NCBI GenBank assembly: GCA_948567375.1
Contig: OX419755.1
Coordinates: 67,398,944 to 67,462,943, forward strand
DNA: 64,000 bases
From: Lunularia cruciata
Taxonomy: Eukaryota > Streptophyta > Marchantiopsida > Lunulariales > Lunulariaceae
Direction of reading: 5' to 3'
In this document: positions 10,440 through 20,689 of the stretch, piece by piece
Layout of the letters: every line of letters begins with the position of its first letter
Numbering within the stretch: position 1 is the stretch's first letter
Notes under the pieces: model-generated
What the model saw: the letters and a program-made list of their open reading frames with translations, nothing else
The model's database searches: none
Told to the model about the DNA's origin: nothing
Made by a program: the position numbers and the translations under genes

Positions 10440-12026
10440 GCCAATTTCAAAACTAGGTGTCAAAGCAATATGAATTTCTGCACCGAGAGAACAATGGGAA
10501 GAGAGAGTTCAAAGACAAACGTTGCATCGTGAAGAAGAAGAACACCTAAAGATCCAATCTACTTTTGACAAAACTGAACAAGAGGCATTGGACTTTCAAC
10601 TTCTTCAAGAAGTGCAAGAAGCCATGCGAGAACTTGACCAAAAGAAACGTGAAGGTAGTTGGCAAGGCTACTTTGCATCCCCATCTTCCAAGAAGAAAGA
10701 CTCAAGCGGCCAGGCATATTCATTATGGCCCAGTGCACCGACTTCTCCTCTTTGTAAAGGAAGTTGCATCTCTAAAGAACTTTGTTTGAGAAAAGACAAC
10801 ACGGACACTAACGGAAGAAGAGTGTCAACACCTTCTACAAACAATTCCTTGATTGTCTTGAAGGAATTTTGAAGAACACTCTGAAGGTGTTGAGCTTGAT
10901 TCTTCCACTCGGATTGAAGTCAACACCCTCAGAGAAGACATTGTCAAAGAAGACCCATCTTTGAACTTGACCAATTGGAACCCCAAGGCTATCAACACGG
11001 TGTCAATACCAGCCAGCTCCTCGGTTCTTTCAAGTTCAAACTTACCCTAGCCGATCCCATCAAGTCAAACAATGACTTCATTGCCTATCACCTGACACGC
11101 CTATCAAAAATACAAGGGGATAGAATAAGACAAAGATCTTGATGAATTCATTGAAGAATTCAAAGTCATCTCCTTTGCCAATAAGGAACATGACCTGGCG
11201 GATTGATTGCGCATTTTCCCCAGTTTGCTCCGAAAGAAAACTCGGAGTTGGTACACTCATGTAACCCAAAAAGAGGTTTGTACCGACGGACTGGGCAGAC
11301 TTGAGAAACAATTTCCTGGAACAATTCCGGGAAGTTGATTACAATACGAGTGTCTTTGCAGCAATCAACAATTTAGACCGAGGTAAGAAGGAGAAGTTGA
11401 GAGACTACTCTGAGCCGTTCATGGCACTTTTGAACTGAGTTCCGAAGCCGTCGGGTGTGGTGGGTTACTCCAATGCCCAAGCTATCACCTGGTTCCTGGG
11501 AGGACTCTCACTAGAGATTCAAATCTTTGCAAGGGAGAGGAATGTAACTTCCTTCGACAAGGTACTCAAACATGTTGCCCGCTATGAGGCGGCTCACTCT
11601 CACTCTGTCGGCAATCAAAGAAACCGGGAGAAGAAAGGCAAGAAGCCCAAAAGAAGAGCTTCTTGTAGTACATTCCCTTCTTTGGAGGAATCTTCCATGT
11701 CTTCAAGCTCTTCTTTGGAATCCAAAGAAGGATCAAAGCCAATACGAGTACAAAGACGTGGGGGTAAGAAACCAGTGACTCCCCCAACAAAGAGTGTACA
11801 TAAGGTTGATACCAAGCTGGATGCCCTCATCAAGGAGCTTTTGGATTTTAAGATCCAGATGAGGCTGCGCCCAAAGGCAATCCTTTTTGCCAAGGACGAA
11901 AAGATCCTCGCAAAAGCCAAAGCTAAATCCTTGCAAAAAGAACTCAAGGAAGCGATACTCAGAACCCGGGAATTGAGTTTGGAGGAGATGAAGATAAAGC
12001 TTCTAGTTTATCCGGTAGATATCTGA
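10440..12026 (+). pseudogene. Gag of the family-G element
   Basis: An N-terminal Gln/Glu-rich segment is open at 10522-10872 (KTEQEALDFQLLQEVQEAMR). The capsid-like core lies at ~11090-11600, with DLDEFIEEFKVISF, LRKKTRSWYTHV and, in the frame 11457-12026, ITWFLGGLSLEIQIFARE. A basic Ser-rich tail (GKKPKRRASCSTF) and a coiled segment with KSLQKELKEAIL follow. I see no CCHC zinc knuckle. Stops at ~11065, ~11200 and ~11437 and frameshifts break it. The same gag lineage recurs on the minus strand at 49545-50340. It would build the particle and bind RNA. Confidence 0.8.
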
Positions 12027-12032
12027 TCCAAA

Positions 12033-13000
12033 GTGAAGGGTTTGATCCAAGCCAAGGTGGGCCCACCCAAGGAACCACAAGGTATTCCACAAGAATTTGG
12101 AGAACACCGGATTGATCTAGTTGAAGGCACAGTTCCGGTTTGGCAGAGACAATACCGTCTTAATTCAAAGTACTCCCTCTTGGTGAAAGACAAAATCAAT
12201 AAGTACTTAGGGGCCGGAATAATCTTTCCTATCTTAAGCAGTGAGAGGGTCTCTCCCATTGTCATTGTCATTGTTCCAAAGAACAAAACAGGGATGATCC
12301 AAGTGCGCCAAGATTTCTGCAAGTTAAATGCAGTCACAAGGAAGGATCATCATCCCTTGTCTTTTACCAATACAATTTGGACCAAGTAGTTGGTCACCCT
12401 TGTTATAGTTTTCTTGATGGATTTTTGGGATACAATCAAGTGTCCATCCGAGAAGAGGACAAGGATAAGACCACATTCATGACCAATTAGGGCACTTTTG
12501 CTTACAATCAAATGCCTTTTGGGTTGTGTAATGCTCCAGCTACTTTCCAATGAATGATGAATTCAATCTTCAAAGATTTCTTGTGCAAATTTGTGGAAGT
12601 TTTCATTGATGATTTTTGTGTGTTTGGGCAAAGAGATGTACATTTGGATTACTTTCACCAAACTTTTGAAAGGTGTCATTTTGCCGGTCTATGATTACAC
12701 CAGGAGAAATGCTTCTTTGCAATGAAGGAGGGAATTCTTCTAGGGCATTGGGTGTCAAGTCGAGGTATTGAAGTCAATGTCAAGAAGGTCAAAGTAATCT
12801 CAGCTTTAGAATCCTTGAAGAACATCTAGGAGCTGAGAGCCTTCTTGGGACATGTTGGATACTACAAATGCTTTGTTTCAAACTATGCGGTGCTTGCTGC
12901 ACCCCTTACAAAGCTTCTAAAGAAATCCAAAGACTACTTGTGTGAAGCAAAGCAAGAAGAAGCTTTCTAGGTATTGAAGAAGAAACTGGTTGAAGCATCA
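12033..13000 (+). pseudogene. Reverse transcriptase of the family-G element
   Basis: The RT opens with FGEHRIDLVEGTVPVWQRQY and continues through VSPIVIVIV, QDFCKLNAVTRKDHHPL, MPFGLCNAPATFQ and the catalytic VFIDDFCVFG (Asp-Asp at 12608-12613). It ends with RAFLGHVGYYKCF. Stops at 12388, 12488, 12552 and ~12700 and a shift near 12390 interrupt it. RT follows gag directly: no LVDSGA-like protease segment is visible between 11600 and 12060. Confidence 0.88.
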
Positions 13001-13468
13001 GTCATGAGAGCCCCAAATTGGGATGTCCCTTTTCATGTATATGTGGATACTTTGTCCATGGCAATCGGAGTTGTCTTAAGTCAGAAGGACAAGAAAAAGA
13101 AGGACTACCCGGTTTATTATGCCAACCAATAACTTTTTGTCTCAAAAAAAAACTATTCAACGACTGAAAGAGAAGCACTCGGAATTGTTTATGCCTGCAA
13201 GAAATTTTGCCACTACTTGTTGGGATACGAGTTTGTCTTCTATGTTGACCAATACTCATTGCAACATTTGGTCAAGAAGGCAGATTTGTCTGGGCAAATT
13301 GCAAGATGGATCTTGTTGTTACAAGAATTCACATATATTATACAAGTGAGGAAGGGAGCTTTGCATTTGAATGAGGACTTCTTGTCCAGGTTAGAAACTC
13401 AAGACCAAGAATGGGAAATCAACAATCGGTTCCTTGATGAAGAGTTATATCAATTAACATCAATGTGA
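13001..13468 (+). pseudogene. RNase H of the family-G element
   Basis: It includes FHVYVDTLSMAIGVVLSQKD at ~13030, YSTTEREALGIVYACKKF at ~13160, and the clean frame 13217-13468 with VFYVDQYSLQHLV and LSGQIARWILLLQEFTY. It ends in a linker LHLNEDFLSRLE. The usual DHxPL catalytic-site histidine reads DQYSL here, which is a loss. A stop lies at 13130 and a frameshift near 13200. Confidence 0.85.
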
Positions 13469-13479
13469 AGTACAAGGTA

Positions 13480-14700
13480 TGCAGCCAAATATCATTATCT
13501 GCATACTCTCCATTGTCTTGAAGGGCTGGACCCGGAGCAAAGGGCAGTCTTTCTCAGGAAAATGGGGCCGTATCAGCTAAAACACAGCATTCTATTCAAG
13601 ATGCGCAAGATGAAGTACTTCGGCGATGCTTGGAGTCATACAAAGTCGGAGGCGTAATTGAGTCTTTACACTCCAAAGCATTAGGAGGACACTATGCTCT
13701 GAAGAATGTTATAAAGAAGATTCTTTCTTTGGGGTACTGGAGGCCTACAATGTACAAAGACACGCATGCCCATATTCAAACTTGTGATGCTTGTCAGAGA
13801 ACGGGGAAACCGATGGCTACTTCCCAATGGCCTTTGAGACTAATTTTGCCCTTGGCCCCATTGGAGAAATGGGGAATTGATTTTGTGGGACCAATACAAC
13901 CGGTAACCAGAGTCACAAGGAAATGCTACATTTTGGTTTGCATGAACTATGCTACCAAGATGGTTGAAGCTGAAGCAACTTGCAGAGATGATGCAGAAAC
14001 CGTTGCGGAATTTTTCTATAGGAACATCATCTCCCAATACGGATGTCCTCTGGAATTGGTCAGTAATAGAGGGACACATTTTTTGAACTCTATGATGGAG
14101 GCATTAACAAAATATTTCCAAATTAAACATTGGAAGACAACTCCTTATAACCCAAAAGCAAATGGCTTAACGGAAAAAGTGAAATGGTTACTTTGCAAAC
14201 ATCTGAATAAGATGAATGTCAATTATGCATATGATTGGGATACAAAATTACAAGCCGTGTTGTGGGCCTATTGAACAGCAAAAAAGATCACAACCAAGCA
14301 AACTCCATACTTCTTGACATACGGCTTGCACCCCATATTACTAGTTGAATTTGAAGTCCCGACATATCGGATTCTTTGCAAAGAAAGATTGTCAGAAGAA
14401 GAAAGTCAAGAGCTTTGAATCCATCAATTGATGTGGTTAGAAGAGAAAAGAGACAATGCAATGCAAACCACAAAAGAAGTACAAAAATAGAGGAAGTTTA
14501 GGCACAATAAGCATATCAAGCCTATAACTACTTGCAAAGGAGATTTGGTTTTGTTATACAACAATCACCAAAAAAATTTCTAGGCAAGTTGCATTTGAGA
14601 TGGATAGAGCCTTATCAAGTTCTTCATCTTTATGAAAATGGGTCCATTCAACTTGTAGACCTGGAAGGCAATCCTTTTGCCACTTGAGTAAATAGGTGGA
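13480..14700 (+). pseudogene. Integrase of the family-G element, with Asp-to-Asn at the second catalytic site
   Basis: The long frame 13630-14274 has the zinc-binding region (ALGGHYALK ... CDACQ), then the DDE core: Asp in GIDFVGP at 13879-13881, Asn in SNRGTHF at 14065-14067 where the family has Asp, and Glu in GLTEKV at 14173-14175. The C-terminal part continues past a TGA at 14272 through TPYFLTYGLHP to a GPY-like WIEPYQVLHLYENGSIQL near 14610-14660. The integrase would insert the cDNA. The Asn change and stops mean this copy is inactive. The Asn codon is AAT, one transition from GAT. Confidence 0.9.
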
Positions 14701-14778
14701 GAGTTTGGAGATATTGAACCATAGACTTGGAAGTCTCTAAGACACCCAAAGTCTATGTTTGCGGGGACGCTCACATTT

Positions 14779-14791
14779 GAGAGAGGGGGTA
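14779..14791 (+). other. Polypurine tract of the family-G element
   Basis: GAGAGAGGGGGTA ends exactly where TGTGGTACC, the start of the 3' LTR, begins. A purine run here is the plus-strand primer. It confirms that the long repeat on its right is an LTR and not an internal gene. Confidence 0.85.
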
Positions 14792-15155
14792 TGTGGTACC
14801 TATATTTTATTTTATTTTCAATTTTGAAGAAGAAGTGTACAGAGAAGTCAAACTGCGCCTGTATGGCCAAAGAAGGCAAAGAAAAGTATCCTCGAGGTGT
14901 AAACTAAGGTAACGTGACTTCGGGTTAGAAGGCGAGGTACTTGGAGTTGCCTTGTCAACATACAACGCAAAGTAAGGAGTCTTTGTCTTGGGGGTGCTCA
15001 ACCTAAGGCAAAGATAGTGTAGCAACTTCCCTTTGGGGCGAGACATTCAAGAAGGTACCATTCAAAAATGGTGGCCATACACGTGAAGGACACTTGATAG
15101 TGACAAGAGCATGTAGGAGGTGTGATTCCTCAATAGAAACTCAAATTGAAGAAAG

Positions 15156-18100
15156 ATGGAGAAGGCGCGACTTTATAAAATTTGGGCTAAAGACAAAGCA
15201 ATGTGTGACAACCCGGCAAATATCACTTTTGCGGGACTCGGATAAGTAAAGTTTGTTCCCGCAGAGATACGAGTCAGAATTAGTCAAATACAAAGCAAAC
15301 AGTAACAATGTAGTTCTTCTTGGTTGCGTCTTTAATCTCTCAGCTAGAAACCACACCCTGAAGAGAGTAACAAGCACTGATTCGTAGTCTTGTTACAAAT
15401 TAACACTCCATAATCACAACTCCATCAAATCTTTCCAAACAATCTTGATTGTGATGATTCAGGCTCTCCCAAAAACGGCACTTCACTGCAAAACAACTTC
15501 GCCTCAGAATTGTGTTCCACCCCTCCACTAAAGGCACAACTTCCTCGATCAAAATTGCTTCACATCAACTTCGCACTGCACTCACAAATGTAGAATACTA
15601 CCAACACTACAATTCCTCTCAGATCTATCAAGGCATTGCTTCGATTGCACTTCACTCAGGATCAAACACACAGAATGAAGATCAAGGCTGTGGAATCCAA
15701 CATCCAACAAACACTCTGACTTGCACTTCAAATTCTCAAAACACTCACAAACACAATCACAAAGTTGATACTCGGAATCAAGCTCAAGCGACGAGCACTG
15801 CTTCACAGCACTTTGCTTTATCTATTCTCAAAAATAATGAGCACTGAACAACATTTGACTGAGAATGCCACTCTTAAGTAGTGAAGCAATCGACAATTCT
15901 AACAACTATACCATTCTACAACAACTCTTCTAACCTGCATATCCAAAATGACAATGCACCTCTTCATATCTGCCTCTTTAAATCTCAAATTGGTTTCTAC
16001 TCCATTTGATGTCTACTTCTTCCTCGGCTTTCAAACCCAAACCCGAAGTAACTTTACTTCCTAATATTTTGTCTTTGGGTTTCTTTACTCCTAATTCCTC
16101 CACTAATTCTAACATTTCTCCTTCCTGATATGAAATTCCTATCACAATTAAGTCTTCTAAATCTCTATCTCCCAACCCACTCTTCTCTAAAGTGTCAAAT
16201 GTCAAATCCGAAGACACCTGCACTCCTATCTCTCTTACCTCGGGTTTAACTACTATCAATTCCTTTACTAATTCTATTGTGTCATCATCAAGAATTGTAA
16301 TTGAAAGCATGGGTACACTATCTACACCTTCAATTTGTAACCCACTTTCCCCTAATCACTCATGTTACTAACCTGAAGACACTTACTGTCTGATCCTGCA
16401 CATCGGGTTTATTCACTACTGTTAATTCTACTTCAATTCATGTTCCATCTTCAATTAGAACTGAAATTGAAGTCATGGGTATTCTAACTATCTTCTTTCT
16501 CTATTCTAACTTCCTCTGATCCTTCCTGCAAAACTCCCAAAGTCACCTTCACTGCACTCTAAGGTCTGGTTACCTCTGATTTAGTCATCTTGAAGCAAAG
16601 TCTTTAGACCCGAAGTCATATAAACCCGAAGTCCGAAGTACGAAGTCCGAAGTCACATTGACCCGAAAAACCTCAACCCGAAGTACATCTACTCTCAAAA
16701 CTTCAAATGCTTGTAACTTCTTCTACAGACCTTCAAACTTTGCGATTTTGGTGGCAATGGAAAGCCTTGAACAAGACGCTTCCAACGAGATATAACAAGA
16801 TTGATTCGGAGTTGTGGTCACTGAGATATAGCCCCCGCAAGAATCCTGACCTGCAACCTCCCTTCCTCCTTCGGCGTCTAATCCGAGTTTTTCCTCCTCT
16901 GACACGAAGTAAATTTCTTCGGGTTTGATCTAGTCTGAGTCATTCTTCCTCTTACATGAAGTCAACTTCCTCAAGTCTGATCAAAACACAAGTTTGCACT
17001 CATTTCTTTTCCATTTGGTTTCAATTTGGTTTCAGTAAGGCATTTCTTCTTCAAAACTCGTCCAAAATGAAAAATGTGGGTACCACACGATGACAAGAAA
17101 TTTCCCATTGCCATTAAGAAGTTGTCCTATAGGAGATTGTAGGAAGGGAAGTATAGTCAAAGACGCATTGGTGTGTTGCGAGGAAGTCAAGAGAGTTAAT
17201 CCGGGAATCAGTAAGAAGAATAGTCCCCAGCCCAAAGTGGAAGAGAGAAAGATGGGAGGTGGGAAGAAGAACTCCAAATTTGTAGTGAGAAATCATGCGA
17301 GTTGGAGGTTAGATATGATCGCAAGAATCAAAGTCCTGAGCAGGCTTTGGATCACATTCCTGGCATGGAACTGGAATGTTAGTTTTCCAAGTTTCATGAC
17401 TGAGATCATCGAGAGTAAGTGTCTCGATGGCCCTAAAGAAGAATGGAAGCAAGGAAATCTGGCTCAATGGACAAAGTCGGATTGGAGATTAGTACTTGGA
17501 GCGGAAGCAAGCACAGAGGAAGGTGCGATGTTCTTGGAGAAGGGAGAAGTCACGGAAGAAACCCAAGAAGTGAGGGATGCTTTCTCTTCAAAGCGCACGA
17601 AGAATGGCTACAAAGTAGAGAGCTATAAGGATCTTGTCAAGAGAGGGATTGTGAGCGCTCTAATGACAATCTTGAAGCCGGAGAGAACAATTTATGTGAT
17701 GAAGTACCAAGCGGTGTTCTTCCATAAGATGTTTGTAGGAGAGCCAATTAACTGGGCAAAGTGTTTCCATCAGAGGACGCGATAGATGATGTGGAATTTG
17801 TGGGACAAGTTGCCAACACATTACATTGTGCCATTTGTAGCCTATTTTTATTTGGGATTGAATCTATTGAATGCGGCAGAGAGGCACAAGATGGTGTCTC
17901 ATTTCCATCCCAACTTGAGAAGAGATGTTGATGCAGAGGAGCAGTAATACATCCTGCAAATCAGGAGTAGCAACGAGTACTATGAGCAGACAGTGCAGAA
18001 TGTGCAAGTGAAGGTGAGTACTCCAAAGTCAAAGAAGAGGAGTCGACAAGGAGAGAAGAAGAAGTAGAGAAGGCGCGACCTCGGAAAGCTAGAAGAGTGA

Positions 18101-19674
18101 ACCCGAGGAAAGAATTGGTGGTGATTGCATCATCGGATGAAGAGTCGGAAAGAGAGGCTGAGTGCAAGTCCAAAGACTCGGAGAAGGAGGAAGAACCCCA
18201 GTTCATGCTGCAGAGTGGGGACACAAGCAGTGATAGTGAGGATGGCAGAGAGATCCAATCGGTACCCAAAGAGGAGAAAGCTAAGATGGAGACGACGGAG
18301 AAAGATAACTCAAAACTAGAAGATGAAGTTCTAGAGCAGGAGGAAAAGAGAGTTACAATTCAGAGGGGAGTCTATTCCAAACAAAGGGCAAAGTATGAAG
18401 CGGGGCCGAGTAAGGTGAGAGAACAAGAGAGTGGAAGTTTGGGGAGCAACAAATCCATTCCTATAAGGCAATTATAGCTAAGAAGGCAAGTATTGAGAGA
18501 GGAAGAGACAAAGAAGGAGATTAGTCCGCAAGCGGAGGTAATTCTGAGTGAAGGAGTGGAGTATCTATAGGAGGTTTTGTGCCCGTTGTTGGTGAAGTTA
18601 GAGCACAAGAAGAAGGAGATGCAGTCAAAGTATCCGGAGGTGAAGACTGTATTGCAGGTGTTAGCTCGATTGGAAGAAGAGAACTTGGAGTTGAAGAAAA
18701 ATATAACCCAAGGTGAGGAGGAAAGGAAAGTACTACAAGTAGATGTTGTAGTATAGAATTAAGTAACTGAGAACTTGAAGAGAGAAGCGAGGAGTAGAGA
18801 GGAACTCATAGAGCAGAGTGACATAGCAAGGGAAAGGCAAGTAGCTTAGTACAAAATCTTGAAGCAGCAATTCATTAATGCAAGATTAGAAATTATCCAT
18901 GCTATGGCAAGAGTGGCAGAGAAGGAGCAAGAGCTCAATAGAGTGATGGAGATGGTAGAAGAGAAGAAGCAACTCTGGCAAAGAGAGTTGACAACAAGAT
19001 ATAGAGAGGTGGAAAGGTTAAGAGAGTTACTTCGCAACCAAGAAGAGAAGATTGTGCAGAAGGAGAAAGAGAAGGAGACTATGAAAGCCGAGTTTGAAGC
19101 GAAGAAGCAGAGCAAAGAAGATTGGCTTGCAGATCAAGAACAGGAGAGAAAAATGCAACTAGAGCCATTGAAGGAGATCGTGATCAAGATGAACGTGATG
19201 CTAAGTACAAAAGCAAGCATGCAAATTGAAGAGACACAGCTACACAAGTTGAAGTTGTTGGTGCAGGAGACAAGGAGACAAAATGTGAAGGAAAAAGATT
19301 TGAATGCTTTACTTATCAGTCTCAGAACTCGTGTAGATAGGAAGATATAAGAAGTGGAAGATAATATCACAATTAGATTAGACTTGGTGAAATTAGAGAT
19401 AGATAAACTTTGGAAGGATGTAAAAGCAAAACCCAAAGTAGATGACATAGGAATCCAGATATCTTTGGATTTACCAAGGAAGATATTAGAGAAGAGTGGA
19501 TTAGGAGATAAAGATTTAGAAAGATTACCTACTAATGTAATTGTAGGTCAGGAAAGAGAACTATTAGAATTGGTAGAAGATTTAGAAGTTGTGAAACCCA
19601 AGGACATAGTAGTAGTGAGTGAAGTTACTTCAAGATTGAAAGCCGAGGAAGAAGTTGACATCAGATCGGATTAG
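15156..19674 (+). pseudogene. U3-encoded long ORF of family G, copy B, split by a solo LTR
   Basis: The ATG is at 15156 (ATGGAGAAGGCGCG). The insertion at 15204-17087 separates the first ~16 codons from the rest. The frame 17090-17785 is open for 231 codons with VIARIKVLSRLWITF, WTKSDWRLVLG and KNGYKVESYKDLVKRG, and ends in the same in-frame TAG as copies A and C. The acidic SSDEESE region (18097-18477) follows, then the coiled-coil part (18859-19350) and a C-terminal frame 19354-19674 ending EEEVDIRSD-stop. It is better preserved than copy A. The protein function is unknown to me. Confidence 0.7.
15204..17087 (-). mobile_element. Short-variant family-G solo LTR (1884 bp) with 5-bp TSD
   Basis: Read on the minus strand it starts TGTGGTACCCACATTTT and ends CCGGGTTGTCACA. 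Flanks CAATG (15199-15203) and CGATG (17088-17092) are a target duplication with one change. The last ~1.3 kb resembles the long LTRs, but most of the U3 ORF is missing. Only its C-terminal part remains (minus frame 15978-16310, with VGVQVSSDLTFDTLEKS). In place of the ORF body there is a module shared with family T (about 16720-16865) and a GAAGTCCGAAGT-type minisatellite (~16610-16690). No gag-pol is present, so it is a solo LTR. Confidence 0.88.
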
Positions 19675-20689
19675 TAACAGTTTTGAGATATGAAGAGGTA
19701 AATATGAAGAGGTGCATTGTCATTTCAGATCAACAAGTTAGAAGAATTGTTAGGAAACGGTATAGTTGTTAGAATTGTCATTTGCTTCACTATTTAAGAG
19801 TAGCATTTGCAATGAAATGTTGTTTTGTGCTCATTATTTCTAAGAATAGATAAAGCAAAGTGTTGATTTTAGTGCTCATTGCTTGAGCTTGATTCCGAGT
19901 ATCCACTTTGTGATTGTGTTTGTGAGTGTGTGGATAAATTCAAAGTGCAAGTCAATGTGCTTGTTGGATGTTGGATTCCTTAGCCTTGATGTTTTACTCT
20001 GTGTGTTTGATCCTGAGTAAAGTGCAATCAAAGCAATGCCTTGATAGATCTAAGAGGAATTGTAGTGTTGGTAGTATTCTGCATTTGTGAGTGTGGCGCA
20101 AAGTTGATGTGAAGCAATTTTGATCAAGGAAGTTATGCCTTTTGTGGAGTGGTAGAACACAATTTTGAGGTAAAGTCATTTTTCAATGAAGTGCCATTTT
20201 TTAGAGAGCCTAAATCATCACAATCAAGATTGTTTGGAAAGATTTGATGGAGTTATGATTAAGTGTGACAAATTGTTGTGACGAGACTGCAAGTCAATGC
20301 TTGTTACTCTCTTCTGGGTGTGATTTCTACCTGAGAGATTAAAGATGCAACCAAGGAGAATTGAAGGTTGTTACTATTTGACTTCATATTTGCCTAATTC
20401 TGACCAATATCTTTGCGGGAACAAACTTTACTTACCTAATTACTACAAAAGTGATATTTGTTGGGTTGTCACAAAACCCAATTCAAGTAAGCCTCTCCTT
20501 TTCCCTCAATCTCTTGCTCTCAAAGGTCAGTGGACATGAACTTTCCTTATGTTCCTTCTCTCCACATAGAAAGCACTTAGACTCACTCTTCTCTCCAAGT
20601 GGCGTAGGTTTTTGGATCCTCTCAACACTCTCTTCAAATTCTACTGTAAACTCTCTTTTCCTCAAATCCACTCCTACAATTACCTCAAA

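Larger units (their letters stand above)
6586..20473 (+). mobile_element. Full-length family-G Ty3/gypsy retrotransposon with 3.8-kb LTRs, nested in family S
   Basis: Structure: 5' LTR 6586-10385, tRNA-Asp-type PBS at 10393, gag, RT, RNase H, integrase, PPT at 14779, 3' LTR 14792-20473 (itself interrupted by 15204-17087). Flanking 5-mers AAACT (6581-6585) and AAACC (20474-20478) are a target duplication with one substitution. The LTRs are unusually long for gypsy, and the coding part (4.4 kb) is little longer than one LTR. I find no protease segment. The LTR pair differs at about 53 of 600 compared sites (hand count over 7100-7700 versus 17180-17780), so the insertion looks old. All genes are broken. 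Confidence 0.9.
14792..20473 (+). repeat. 3' giant LTR of the family-G element, interrupted
   Basis: It starts TGTGGTACC, ends GGTTGTCACA, and is collinear with 6586-10385 once the 1884-bp insertion at 15204-17087 and its 5-bp duplication are removed. The remaining length is about 3.79 kb. It contains U3 ORF copy B and a TATTTAAG box at 19791-19798. Confidence 0.9.
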
